Assembly: GCA_934481445.1 (NCBI GenBank)
Contig: CAKSPC010000002.1
Span: forward strand, 35,432 to 99,431
Origin: an uncultured Oscillospiraceae bacterium
GTDB taxonomy: Bacteria; Bacillota; Clostridia; Oscillospirales; Ruminococcaceae
Reading direction: 5' to 3'
Length of the DNA stretch: 64,000 bases
Shown here: positions 17,495 to 26,254 of the stretch, piece by piece
How positions within the stretch are numbered: position 1 is the stretch's first letter
How the letters are laid out: each line of letters opens with the position of its first letter
The notes under the pieces: model-generated
What the model was told of the DNA's origin: nothing
Database searches by the model: none
The model's input: only the letters and a program-made list of their open reading frames with translations
Position numbers and translations under genes: made by a program

Positions 17495-17893
17495 ATGAAC
17501 ATTGCTCTTATAGCACACGACTCCAAAAAGGAACTTATGGTTCAGTTCTGCATCGCATACTGCGGCATTCTGAGCCGTCACAATATCTGTGCCACGGGCA
17601 CGACCGGAAAGCTCGTTTCAGAGGCGACAGGCCTGCACATTCAGAGATTTTTAAGCGGCTCGCAGGGCGGCGACCAGCAGCTTGCTTCCAGCATCAGCTG
17701 CAACGAGATCGACCTGCTTCTGTTCTTCCGCGACCCGCTCAACGCGAAGTCGCACGAGCCGAATGACATCAACCTGCTGCGTCTTTGCGATGTTCATAAC
17801 ATTCCCGTTGCAACGAACATCGCAACCGCCGAGGCTCTTATCCATGCTCTTGAGCGCGGCGACCTTGACTGGCGCGAGTACGTCCGCAGCTAA
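17495..17893 (+). CDS. mgsA: Methylglyoxal synthase
   Basis: 132 residues. Converts dihydroxyacetone phosphate to methylglyoxal and phosphate, a bypass of lower glycolysis. The family pattern is clear: [31 protein letters not shown] with the catalytic Asp, [15 protein letters not shown] and [12 protein letters not shown]. mgsA after min genes is a recurring order in Clostridia. A GGGGGG ribosome site precedes the ATG. Confidence 0.97.
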   Translation: MNIALIAHDSKKELMVQFCIAYCGILSRHNICATGTTGKLVSEATGLHIQRFLSGSQGGDQQLASSISCNEIDLLLFFRDPLNAKSHEPNDINLLRLCDVHNIPVATNIATAEALIHALERGDLDWREYVRS

Positions 17894-17920
17894 GGCTGAT
17901 TCTGTTTTCCGAAAGCTTTG

Positions 17921-17947
17921 GGCACGCCTTTTTGGTGTGCCTTTTTT
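17921..17947 (+). terminator. Terminator after mgsA
   Basis: GGCACGCC (17921-17928) pairs with GGTGTGCC (17934-17941) around a TTTTT loop and is followed by six T. It ends the mreB-mgsA region. Confidence 0.9.
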
Positions 17948-18001
17948 GCACGGGAGAATGCGGCGCGGGATAAAAATAGATTTTAACAAGGTGCTATACG
18001 A

Positions 18002-18586
18002 ATGAATATAAAACAGCAGAAACTGATAAGAGAATTTTTAGACGAGGAATTCGGAAAAGACAAGGCTCAGGCGTTGTTTGACAAGCAGGAAAAAGCTCTC
18101 GGCACGCTAATCGAAAACACAAAAGGCAAGTCGGAAAATCAGATGAAAATGCTTGTCCGGACTATTCTTCCCCGCATAGCGCTGTATAAGACGATGTTAA
18201 ACGAGAACCTTTCCGAAGAGAGTGTGCAGGAGCATATGCGGAAATATATGATCGACAAAGTCGCGGCGAAAAAGCATTCATCCACGGCAAAAATGGAAAT
18301 CGTGCCGGGATTTTATTCGATCTACAGCAATGTATTCCTGAAAATCATGCGCACGACCGACCTGCAGGTAAGCAAGCAGGTCCACGGCAAGGATTACTAT
18401 GATGTTACCATTACGAAGTGTCTCTGGCACACTGCCTGCGTAGAAAACGGCTGTGCGGAGCTGTGCCGCCTGTTTTGCGATGTGGATGATGTTACATACG
18501 GCGGACTGAAAAAAATAGGCTTTACCCGAACACAGACCTTAGGCTACGGCGGGGACTGCTGCGATTTCCATTTCTTTAAGAAATAA
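18002..18586 (+). CDS. ATC hydrolase-like protein
   Basis: 194 residues resembling the L-2-amino-thiazoline-4-carboxylate hydrolase family. The N-terminal half is helical and charged. The C-terminal half has the Cys-rich pattern KCLWHTACVENGCAELCRLFCDVDD and ends in DCCDFHFFKK. Few members are characterised, and most clostridial homologues may do something other than open thiazoline rings. It stands alone after a terminator, with a 158-nt gap before recO that shows nothing clear. Confidence 0.75.
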   Translation: MNIKQQKLIREFLDEEFGKDKAQALFDKQEKALGTLIENTKGKSENQMKMLVRTILPRIALYKTMLNENLSEESVQEHMRKYMIDKVAAKKHSSTAKMEIVPGFYSIYSNVFLKIMRTTDLQVSKQVHGKDYYDVTITKCLWHTACVENGCAELCRLFCDVDDVTYGGLKKIGFTRTQTLGYGGDCCDFHFFKK

Positions 18587-18744
18587 TTCGTTATTTTGCA
18601 CGGCGGGTTTATGATTGTCGGGCGGATTTACTGACGTAAAATCGTAATCCGGCAGGAAAAAACAATTACGGACGCGGTGTTTTGTATACGATGCAATAAC
18701 CGCAGAACACAGCATATGATCCAAAAACGACAGGAGGGAGCGCG

Positions 18745-19566
18745 TTGCTGCATACCTATGACGGAATAGTCGTCGGGCGTCGGGAAATAGGCGAAAACAG
18801 CTGCTTTATCGACATACTCACCGACGAGCGCGGTATTATCGAAGCCACCGCCCACGGCGCAAAGAAAATAAACAGCTCCCTGCTTTCCTCCGCGTCGCTT
18901 TTTGCATATTCGACATTCTGCCTGAGCAAGAACAAGCTGCGCTACACCGTAAACAGCGCGAAGCCGAAATACAGCTTCCACGCCATCGGCGAGGATATCG
19001 TGAAGCTTGCGCTGGCATCGTACTTTGCACAGGCGGTGAAATTCTGCACCACTTCGGAGCAGCGGCAGAATATCTCCGTGCAGGGCACCGACAGTATCGT
19101 GAGGTTTTTCGCGATAGCGCTGTTTGAACTGCTCGGCGCGGCAGAGCGTGCCGACGATAACCCCGCGAGGACCTGTGAAACGGTGCGCTCGGCGTTTGAG
19201 CTGCGGTATTCCTCGATACTCGGGTACCGACCCGATTTGACAGCCTGCTTCAACTGCGGGTGTTATGAGCCGAAAGACGGCGGCAGTATGTTTTTCCTGC
19301 CCGACAGGGGGGAGCTGGTCTGCTCGGAGTGCTTCAACAGAGAATATGACGGCGAGTGCGAAAAGCTTTCCGCAGAAATGCTTTCCGCCATGAGAAACAT
19401 AGTGTATGCCCCGCTGGACCGCTGTTTCAGAATAAATTTGAGCAGGGGCGCCGAGCGCAGGCTTTCCCGCATAACGGAGCGGTATTTTCTTCGGAGGACG
19501 GAGCGCAGCTTTTCCGCGCTGGATTACTACAAATCATTTGGAAGGAATGATGAACAGTCACTGTGA
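18745..19566 (+). CDS. recO: DNA repair protein RecO
   Basis: 273 residues with a TTG start behind AGGAGGGAG. The N-terminal OB fold begins TYDGIVVGRREIGENSCFIDILTDERG. The helical C-terminal half carries a four-cysteine zinc site (CFNCG...CSECF). RecO loads RecA at single-strand gaps together with RecF and RecR in the cytosol. mutS2 lies one gene downstream. Confidence 0.95.
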   Translation: MLHTYDGIVVGRREIGENSCFIDILTDERGIIEATAHGAKKINSSLLSSASLFAYSTFCLSKNKLRYTVNSAKPKYSFHAIGEDIVKLALASYFAQAVKFCTTSEQRQNISVQGTDSIVRFFAIALFELLGAAERADDNPARTCETVRSAFELRYSSILGYRPDLTACFNCGCYEPKDGGSMFFLPDRGELVCSECFNREYDGECEKLSAEMLSAMRNIVYAPLDRCFRINLSRGAERRLSRITERYFLRRTERSFSALDYYKSFGRNDEQSL

Positions 19567-19575
19567 GGCGGTATT

Positions 19576-20520
19576 ATGACGAACAACTATCTTGACGCAT
19601 ATTTCTGCAACCTCTGCCTTGAACCCCTTGAAGATGATTTTAACGGGATATGCCCGTCCTGCGGGCAGAAAACCACGCCCATACCGCTCGCCGAGCGGCT
19701 GAATGCCGACAAAAATCTCGACAAGCGCACGAAAAACACGCCGCATTCCATGACGGTGCTTGTTACAATTGCGTGTGTTATCCATCTGATATACTGCATA
19801 ACGGCGTTTATCGTGCTGTTCAGGGCGGTGTATTTACCGACGGAGAAACAGACCGCCATCGAGGAAATATCGTATGATTTTACCCCGACGGAGGAACAAC
19901 TTCGTATTGCGCGGCTTCACGAAAAGGCGCTCGAATATGACGATGTGCAGGAATTTGTAAAGGATATGTCTCCGAGCGGGCAGGAGCAGGTAAAATATTA
20001 TTACAGCATATGGAACTACGCGTGGCTTTCAAAGTCCATTGCTGACCGCGCTGAAAGCGCCGCTGTGATATATCAGAACAACAGCTACGACGACGCGGGA
20101 AAATTTCTCGGGTTTGTCGGCGGCACGGCGGGGATACTCATTGCAGCGCTCGAGGGCGGAATAACCGTTATACATCTTGCGAAGTGCATTGCGTATTTTC
20201 TCGGAAAAAAGGGGCTCGGCGCCCTTATGGAATTTTCGATAAATCATTGTCAGACAATAATAGTAACGCTGAATGTCCCGTGCTTTGTCATGTTCATGTA
20301 TGCATGGTCGGAGATGTCACGGCTCAATAAAGCGCTCGGCGGCGACGCGCTGCGGGCTGGCAGGCGCGCGAGAATATTCCGCGCAAAACAGCGCGGCGGC
20401 CTTGCGGACGAAAAGCAGTGGTGCTGCGAGGGCTGCGGATATATTAATCCGACGAGGGTATCCGAGTGCATATCCTGCGGAAAATATAAACGGCTTCCGC
20501 GGCTGAAAGAATATAAATAA
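19576..20520 (+). CDS. Membrane protein with two zinc fingers (RanBP2-type at C-terminus)
   Basis: 314 residues, function unknown. The N-terminus holds a zinc ribbon (Cys11, Cys14, Cys26, Cys29). Hydrophobic segments at about 58-84, 180-200 and 226-252 are likely membrane helices. The C-terminus has Trp282-x-Cys284-xx-Cys287-xxx-Asn291-x6-Cys298-xx-Cys301, an exact fit to the RanBP2-type zinc-finger pattern. Both fingers should be cytosolic. Nine nt separate it from recO and 12 nt from mutS2, so the three are probably co-transcribed. Confidence 0.85.
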   Translation: MTNNYLDAYFCNLCLEPLEDDFNGICPSCGQKTTPIPLAERLNADKNLDKRTKNTPHSMTVLVTIACVIHLIYCITAFIVLFRAVYLPTEKQTAIEEISYDFTPTEEQLRIARLHEKALEYDDVQEFVKDMSPSGQEQVKYYYSIWNYAWLSKSIADRAESAAVIYQNNSYDDAGKFLGFVGGTAGILIAALEGGITVIHLAKCIAYFLGKKGLGALMEFSINHCQTIIVTLNVPCFVMFMYAWSEMSRLNKALGGDALRAGRRARIFRAKQRGGLADEKQWCCEGCGYINPTRVSECISCGKYKRLPRLKEYK

Positions 20521-20532
20521 AAGGTAACAGCT

Positions 20533-22914
20533 ATGAATAAATACTATAAAAAACTAGAACTTGATAAGATACTTGAGCTGCTCGCGGAGCAGACATACAG
20601 CGACACTTGCCGCGACAAGGCTCTGGCGCTTGAGCCGATAACCGACGCGGAAACCATACGCGCCGAGCTTAAAAAGACCGACGACGCATTCACTCTGTCC
20701 GCAAAATTCGGCACCCCGAGATTTCGCAGGATAAAGGATATCTCGGGCAGCCTGAAGCGCAGCAGGACGGGAAGTATGCTGAGCTTCCGCGAGCTGCTTG
20801 ACGTTGCGGATATCCTCCGCGAAACGGGAATGCTTTGCGACTGGTACGCGCAGTGCTCGAATATAGAAAACAGCCTTGATGAATACTTCGCGGAACTATG
20901 CCCGCAGCGGCAGCTTGAGCAGCGCATTTCCGAGAGCATCATTTCCGAGGAGGAGATGTCTGACGCCGCAAGCGCCGAGCTTGCTTCCATCCGCAAGAGA
21001 ATAACCCGTCAGGGTCAGCATATCCGCGAGCAGCTTGACGGAATGCTGAAAAATAAGAACACGCAGAAGTTTTTGCAGGAAAATATCGTGACGATGCGTG
21101 ACGGACGATATGTTGTCCCCGTAAAGAGCGAGCACAAAAACGATGTGCCCGGCCTTGTGCATGACACCTCCGCAACGGGGCAGACATTCTTCATCGAGCC
21201 CATGAGCGTTGTGGAGGCAAATAACGAAATACGCGTGCTGAAAGCCCGCGAGCAGGCGGAGATAGAGCGCATAACCCGCGAGCTTTCCGAGCAGATAGGC
21301 ATAAACGCCGATTCCATCGCGGCAAGCTTCCGCGCGGCGGAGATACTGGAGCTGTATTTTGCGAAGGCAAATCTCGGCGCAAAAATGCGGGCGGTTACTC
21401 CCACGGTAACGGACGAGCCGAAAGCGGTGCTCATGAATGCCCGCCACCCGCTCATCGACCCCGACAAGGTCGTGCCTATTTCCGTTGAAATAGGCGATAA
21501 GTATGACTGCCTTATCATCACCGGCCCCAACACCGGCGGTAAGACCGTCGCGATAAAGACCGTTGGTCTGCTGACGCTGATGACCATGTGCGGATTGATG
21601 ATACCCGCGGGGGACGGCAGCGTTATAGGCGCTTTCGACGGCATTTATGTTGATATCGGCGACGAGCAGAGCATCGAGCAGAGCCTGTCCACATTCTCCT
21701 CCCATATGACGAATGTAGTAAGGATACTCGGCATGGCGGACGAAAACTCCCTTGTGCTGATAGACGAGCTCGGAAGCGGCACCGACCCGGTAGAGGGCGC
21801 GGCGCTGGCGGTGTCGATCCTTACGGAATTCCGTAATTACCATGCAAAGGTGCTCGCCACCACGCATTATCAGGAGGTAAAGATCTTCGCGCTGGAAACC
21901 GAGGGCGTCGAAAATGCAAGCTGCGAATTTGACGTCGAAACGCTGAAGCCCACCTACCGACTTATCGTCGGCGTGCCGGGCAAATCCAACGCATTCGCGA
22001 TATCCTCCAAGCTTGGTATGCCCGATTATGTTATCAGCCGCGCGGAAAACCTCGTTAGCACGGAAAACCGCCGCTTTGAGCAGGTGATCGATCAGCTTGA
22101 AAGCTCCCGCAAGGAACTTGAGCAGCTTCGCGAAAGCATCGCAGTCGCGGAGCGCAACGCAAAGATGAACGAAAACGAGCTGAAGCAGAAGCTTGCCGAA
22201 CTGGAAGCGCAGAAAGAAAAGGAACTCGAAACCGCACGTCAGCGCGCCATGAGTATTATTTCCGAAACCCGCGCCCGTTCCGACCTGCTTCTCAACGAGC
22301 TTGAGGAGCTCAAGAAGACAAAGGACAAGGAAGCTTTGCGCAAGGGGCTTTCGGACGCGAAATCGAGGGTCAACAGCACCCTCAACAAAATGCACGACGA
22401 AGCCAACCCCGTTGTTGCCCGCCGCGAGGAAAACTACGTTCTGCCGCGGCCGCTAAAGGCAGGGGATACCGTAAAGCTTGCAGACACGGGGCGCGAGGGC
22501 AGCCTGCTCACCGCGCCGAATATGTCGGGCGTGTGCTATGTGCAGGTCGGCATGATGAGGGTAAAGACCACCGTCAAAAACCTGCGGCTCATCGAAAACA
22601 AGAAAAAGCAGCCCACCCCGAAAACCGGCGGCAGCGTAAAGAAGCAGGTAACATCCAACATGAACCGCCGCGGCGGCATGGAGCTGGATATCCGCGGAAT
22701 GATGAGCGACGAGGGCGTGCTTGAGGTGGAGCGCTTCATCGACGGTGCGCAGCTTGCGGGGCTTTCGCAGATAACGATAATCCACGGCAAGGGTACGGGC
22801 GCGCTTCGTGCGGCTGTTCATCAGTGCCTAAAGACCAACCCGTCCGTCAAGAGTTACCGCCTTGGCGCATACGGCGAGGGCGAAGCGGGCGTCACCGTTG
22901 TGGAGCTTAAATAA
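20533..22914 (+). CDS. mutS2: Endonuclease MutS2
   Basis: 793 residues, normal for the family. It lacks the mismatch-recognition domain of MutS. The ATPase part has Walker A GPNTGGKT at 331-338 and Walker B LVLIDELGSGTDP. A long coiled coil follows (~520-640). The C-terminal Smr domain starts at LDIRG (718-722) and has HGKGTG from His751. MutS2 acts in suppression of recombination, and in Bacillus in rescue of collided ribosomes. Co-location with recO fits either DNA-linked role. Confidence 0.97.
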   Translation: MNKYYKKLELDKILELLAEQTYSDTCRDKALALEPITDAETIRAELKKTDDAFTLSAKFGTPRFRRIKDISGSLKRSRTGSMLSFRELLDVADILRETGMLCDWYAQCSNIENSLDEYFAELCPQRQLEQRISESIISEEEMSDAASAELASIRKRITRQGQHIREQLDGMLKNKNTQKFLQENIVTMRDGRYVVPVKSEHKNDVPGLVHDTSATGQTFFIEPMSVVEANNEIRVLKAREQAEIERITRELSEQIGINADSIAASFRAAEILELYFAKANLGAKMRAVTPTVTDEPKAVLMNARHPLIDPDKVVPISVEIGDKYDCLIITGPNTGGKTVAIKTVGLLTLMTMCGLMIPAGDGSVIGAFDGIYVDIGDEQSIEQSLSTFSSHMTNVVRILGMADENSLVLIDELGSGTDPVEGAALAVSILTEFRNYHAKVLATTHYQEVKIFALETEGVENASCEFDVETLKPTYRLIVGVPGKSNAFAISSKLGMPDYVISRAENLVSTENRRFEQVIDQLESSRKELEQLRESIAVAERNAKMNENELKQKLAELEAQKEKELETARQRAMSIISETRARSDLLLNELEELKKTKDKEALRKGLSDAKSRVNSTLNKMHDEANPVVARREENYVLPRPLKAGDTVKLADTGREGSLLTAPNMSGVCYVQVGMMRVKTTVKNLRLIENKKKQPTPKTGGSVKKQVTSNMNRRGGMELDIRGMMSDEGVLEVERFIDGAQLAGLSQITIIHGKGTGALRAAVHQCLKTNPSVKSYRLGAYGEGEAGVTVVELK

Positions 22915-22948
22915 GCCGCATAACAAAGCAGTTTTCTCACATAATAAG

Positions 22949-22978
22949 AGGGCAGTGTAACGCTGCCCTTAAATTTTT
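22949..22978 (+). terminator. Terminator after mutS2
   Basis: A 9-bp stem (22949-22957 with 22961-22969, AGGGCAGTG/CGCTGCCCT with one G-U pair) with a TAA loop is followed by TAAATTTTTA. Confidence 0.8.
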
Positions 22979-22991
22979 ATGGGGGAATATT

Positions 22992-23975
22992 ATGGAGAAG
23001 ATCGCTTTTTTTGATACAAAGCCATATGACAGGGAATGGTTCGACAAAATGAACAACGGCAGGTATGAGATAGAATATTTTGAGGGGCGGCTGCGCCCTG
23101 AATCGGTGAGGCTTGCGGAGGGCTGCGCGGTGGTCTGCGCGTTCGTGAACGACGACGTCGGCGAGCGCACGATGGAGCTTCTGGCGGAGCAGGGAACAAA
23201 GCTGGTTGCAATGCGCTGCGCGGGTGTTAACAATGTCGCGGTGAATGCCGCCGCGGGAAAACTGCGCGTCGTGAGGGTGCCCGCGTACTCTCCCCACGCC
23301 GTTGCGGAGCACACGATGGGGCTTATCCTCTGCCTTAACAGAAAAATACACAAGGCGTATATCCGCACGAGGGATTTTAATTTCTCGCTGGTGGGGCTTA
23401 CGGGGTTCGACCTTTACGGAAAGACAGCAGGCGTTATCGGCACGGGGCGGATAGGCAGGGTGTTTATCGACATCTGCCGCGGATTTGGTATGAAGGTGGT
23501 GGCATACGATCCGTATCCCGCCCAAAATACCGATATAGATTACGTTACCGCAGACGAGCTTTTTGCACAGGCGGATATAATCTCGCTGCACTGCCCGCTG
23601 ACGGAGAGCACGAAATATATCATCGACGACCGCGCGATATCCCTTATGAAAAGCAGCGCGCTCATCATAAACACATCCCGCGGGCAGCTTATCGACAGCG
23701 AAGCGCTGCTGAAAGCACTCAACGAAAAACGCATAGGCGGCGCGGCTCTTGATGTCTACGAGGAGGAGAGCGGGCTGTTTTTCGAGGATAATTCCGGACG
23801 GATAATCACTGACGAGGTGCTTTCGCTGCTGGTTTCGCGGCCTAACGTGGTCATAACCTCCCATCAGGCGTTTCTGACCGAAGAGGCGCTGCGCAATATC
23901 GCGGAGGTGACGCTTTCCAACATTGACGATTTCTTTGCGGGGAGGGAGCTGGTCAACGAGGTAAGGCAGGCTTGA
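22992..23975 (+). CDS. D-2-hydroxyacid dehydrogenase (D-lactate dehydrogenase type)
   Basis: 327 residues. The Rossmann motif GVIGTGRIGRVFIDICRGFGMKV and the catalytic segments (NTSRGQLIDSEAL, VITSHQAFLTEEAL with the catalytic His) mark the D-isomer-specific family. The N-terminal MRCAGVNNV and HAVAEHTMGLIL resemble fermentative D-lactate dehydrogenases closely. The likely reaction is pyruvate plus NADH to D-lactate, for redox balance. The substrate remains inferred. Confidence 0.92.
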   Translation: MEKIAFFDTKPYDREWFDKMNNGRYEIEYFEGRLRPESVRLAEGCAVVCAFVNDDVGERTMELLAEQGTKLVAMRCAGVNNVAVNAAAGKLRVVRVPAYSPHAVAEHTMGLILCLNRKIHKAYIRTRDFNFSLVGLTGFDLYGKTAGVIGTGRIGRVFIDICRGFGMKVVAYDPYPAQNTDIDYVTADELFAQADIISLHCPLTESTKYIIDDRAISLMKSSALIINTSRGQLIDSEALLKALNEKRIGGAALDVYEEESGLFFEDNSGRIITDEVLSLLVSRPNVVITSHQAFLTEEALRNIAEVTLSNIDDFFAGRELVNEVRQA

Positions 23976-24000
23976 TTTTTCGCGGGTTTTGTGGTAGAAT
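23972..24000 (+). promoter_or_regulatory. Promoter of the MBL-fold gene
   Basis: TTGATT (23972-23977), 17-bp spacer and TAGAAT (23995-24000) with an extended TGG element. It overlaps the stop codon of the upstream dehydrogenase gene. Confidence 0.55.
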
Positions 24001-24032
24001 AAACTCAGTTTTTTAGTAAAGGAATGAGTTGA

Positions 24033-24911
24033 TTGTACAGTCTGAACAAGGTGGGAGAGCACACCTATTATATCGACAGCCCCGCAAATGTGGGTCTGTA
24101 TGAATACGGCGGAAAGGTCTGCATGATAGACAGCGGCAGCGACAAGGACGCCGCCAAGAAAGCGCTGAAGCACATCAAAGAACAGGGCTGGACGCTTGAA
24201 AAGGTGATCTGCACGCACTCCCACGCTGATCACGCGGGCGGAGCGGCACTGCTGCGGCAGCGCACGGGATGTACCGTCTGCGCGGCGGGCACGGGCGCGG
24301 CGATAATTGAAAACCCGATACTTGAACCTGTAAATCTTTTCGGCGGATTTCCGCTGAAGGATATGTGCTCAAAATTCACCATGTCCCCCGCCTGCGAGTG
24401 TGAAAAGCTGACGGAGGACGTGCTGCCGCAGGGACTGAGTTTTATCCACCTTGACGGGCACGATTTCGAGCAGGTGGCGGTGAAAACATCCGACGGCGTG
24501 TGGTTCATCGCGGACGCCGTGGTCAGCACGGAAACGCTTTCGAAGTACAAAATCGCATTTCTGTATGACATCGCAACGCACCTTGAGTCGCTGAAAAAGC
24601 TCGAAACGCTGGAGGGCAGGCTGTTTATCCCCGCGCACTGCGAGCCGATGGAAAGCGTGACGGAGCTTGCCCGCGCAAACTCTGCAAACATATTCGAGGT
24701 GGCAGAAGTAATAAAGAAATTCTGCACGGACGGTTTGACTATCGACGACCTGCTTGAAAAGCTCTTCGCGGAATTCGGGATAAGGCTGTATCTTATGCAG
24801 TACGCGCTTATAGGGCACACAACGCGGTCGTATCTGTCGTGGCTTTGCTCCCGCGGGGAGATGGAGCCAGTTTTCGAGGGAACAAGGCTGTTATGGCGGA
24901 CGGTCAGGTGA
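24033..24911 (+). CDS. MBL-fold metallo-hydrolase
   Basis: 292 residues from a TTG start, with only a weak ribosome site (GGAATGAG). The zinc motif His62-x-His64-x-Asp66-His67 (THSHADHAGG) is intact. Further ligands appear in FIHLDGHD, WFIADAV and IPAHCEP. The ~70-residue C-terminal helical extension is typical of the glyoxalase-II-like branch. The substrate is unknown; thioester or phosphodiester hydrolysis are possibilities. Confidence 0.88.
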   Translation: MYSLNKVGEHTYYIDSPANVGLYEYGGKVCMIDSGSDKDAAKKALKHIKEQGWTLEKVICTHSHADHAGGAALLRQRTGCTVCAAGTGAAIIENPILEPVNLFGGFPLKDMCSKFTMSPACECEKLTEDVLPQGLSFIHLDGHDFEQVAVKTSDGVWFIADAVVSTETLSKYKIAFLYDIATHLESLKKLETLEGRLFIPAHCEPMESVTELARANSANIFEVAEVIKKFCTDGLTIDDLLEKLFAEFGIRLYLMQYALIGHTTRSYLSWLCSRGEMEPVFEGTRLLWRTVR

Positions 24912-24925
24912 TTTTTCGGCAGGAC

Positions 24926-24954
24926 TTGACAAGCGCGAAAAAAGGTGCTATAAT
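24926..24954 (+). promoter_or_regulatory. Promoter of the pheS T-box transcript
   Basis: TTGACA (24926-24931) and TATAAT (24949-24954) are exact consensus hexamers 17 bp apart, with an extended TGC element. Confidence 0.9.
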
Positions 24955-24961
24955 TGCTATT

Positions 24962-25203
24962 GTAATATGTTAAAGGCTGTGAATATGTGTAAGTAGTGCT
25001 GTCGGAGCAGCGGTTCCAGAGAGATGACGTCATCGGCTGTGAGCGTCATACCGTTCGTCGGCATGAATTTCAGCATGGGAGTCGCCTGCGAACAAATAAG
25101 CAGGATGTAGTCACTGCATTAAAGTGAGCATGAGGGGGACGCTGTCCCCGAACAAGGGTGGTACCACGACAAGCTTCGTCCCGTATGGACGAGGCTTTTA
25201 TTA
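24962..25203 (+). ncRNA. T-box riboswitch (Phe-specific)
   Basis: Leader RNA that senses uncharged tRNA-Phe and prevents termination. The conserved T-box is AAGGGTGGTACCACG at 25154-25168. A Stem I type AGAGAGATGACG lies near 25018. A TTC triplet in GAATTTCAGC (~25062-25071) fits a Phe specifier. The terminator is an 11-bp stem (25171-25181 with 25187-25197, one G-U pair) followed by TTTTATTATTTT. The gene downstream, pheS, agrees with the specifier. The leader fills the 310-nt gap before pheS. Confidence 0.93.
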
Positions 25204-25221
25204 TTTTAAAGGAGAGAGATT

Positions 25222-26241
25222 ATGAAGGATTTCAGCGAGATCAAAGAGCAGTTCAGGCAAACCATCGGCGACGTTGCCGACAGCAGCCAGCTTTCGGATT
25301 TCTGGCAGAAGTATCTCGGAAAAACAGGCGTTATTTCGGGACTGATGAAGGAGATGAAGAGCGTTCCTCCCGAGGAAAAGCCGCTCTTCGGCAAGGCTGT
25401 GAACGATGTGCGCGTATGGGCGCAGGAGATGTATCAGAACAAGCTGGCAGAGATAAAGGAAAAGGAGCTTGAGCTGCGCTACGAGCGTGAAACCGTGGAT
25501 GTTACCATGCCCGCACTCCGCCGCGCACCCGGTAATCTTCACCCCATAACCCTTATCAAGCAGGAAATGATAGACGTTTTCGCAGGCATGGGTTTTGAGG
25601 TTTACGAGGGCCCCGAGATCGAGGACGACGACCACAATTTCACCCGCCTTAACGTACTTAAGGATCACCCCTCCCGCGATATGCAGGATACATTCTGGCT
25701 GACGGACGAGCTGCTGCTCCGCACACACACTTCCCCCGGACAGATACGCACCATGGACAGGGAAAAGCCCCCCATCAAGGTGCTGGTTCCCGGTAAAGTT
25801 TTCCGCTCCGACAGCGACGCAACTCATTCCCCGATGTTCAGCCAGATGGAGGGCCTTGTTGTCGACAAGGGAATAACCCTCTGCGACCTTCAGGGTATGC
25901 TGGATAAGTTCGTAAAGGCGATATTCTCCGACAATGCAAAGACGCGTCTGCGCCCGTCCTACTTCCCGTTCACGGAGCCGAGCGTCGAGGTCGACGTAAG
26001 CTGCTTCGAGTGCGGCGGCAAGGGCTGCCCGCTCTGCAAGGGCACGGGCTGGATCGAGGTCCTCGGCGGCGGCGTTGTAAACAACAAGGTGCTTGAGAAC
26101 TGCGGCGTTGATCCCGAGGAATATTCGGGTATAGCGTTCGGTATCGGCATAGAGCGTATCGCAATGCTGAAATACGGTATCGGCCACATGGGTATGCTGT
26201 TTGAGAATAACATAGACTTCCTCAAGCAGTTCAAGGCATAA
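25222..26241 (+). CDS. pheS: Phenylalanine--tRNA ligase alpha subunit
   Basis: 339 residues. The class II core carries [49 protein letters not shown] (motif 2) and [18 protein letters not shown] (motif 3). The N-terminal ~85 residues form the tRNA-binding coiled coil. It works as an alpha2-beta2 tetramer with PheT, encoded 13 nt downstream. Expression is controlled by the T-box leader. Confidence 0.98.
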   Translation: MKDFSEIKEQFRQTIGDVADSSQLSDFWQKYLGKTGVISGLMKEMKSVPPEEKPLFGKAVNDVRVWAQEMYQNKLAEIKEKELELRYERETVDVTMPALRRAPGNLHPITLIKQEMIDVFAGMGFEVYEGPEIEDDDHNFTRLNVLKDHPSRDMQDTFWLTDELLLRTHTSPGQIRTMDREKPPIKVLVPGKVFRSDSDATHSPMFSQMEGLVVDKGITLCDLQGMLDKFVKAIFSDNAKTRLRPSYFPFTEPSVEVDVSCFECGGKGCPLCKGTGWIEVLGGGVVNNKVLENCGVDPEEYSGIAFGIGIERIAMLKYGIGHMGMLFENNIDFLKQFKA

Positions 26242-26254
26242 GGAGGAGAGCGGC

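Noticed and set aside
20896..22395. 499-codon minus-strand open frame across mutS2
   Set aside because: Antisense shadow of a clear mutS2 gene.
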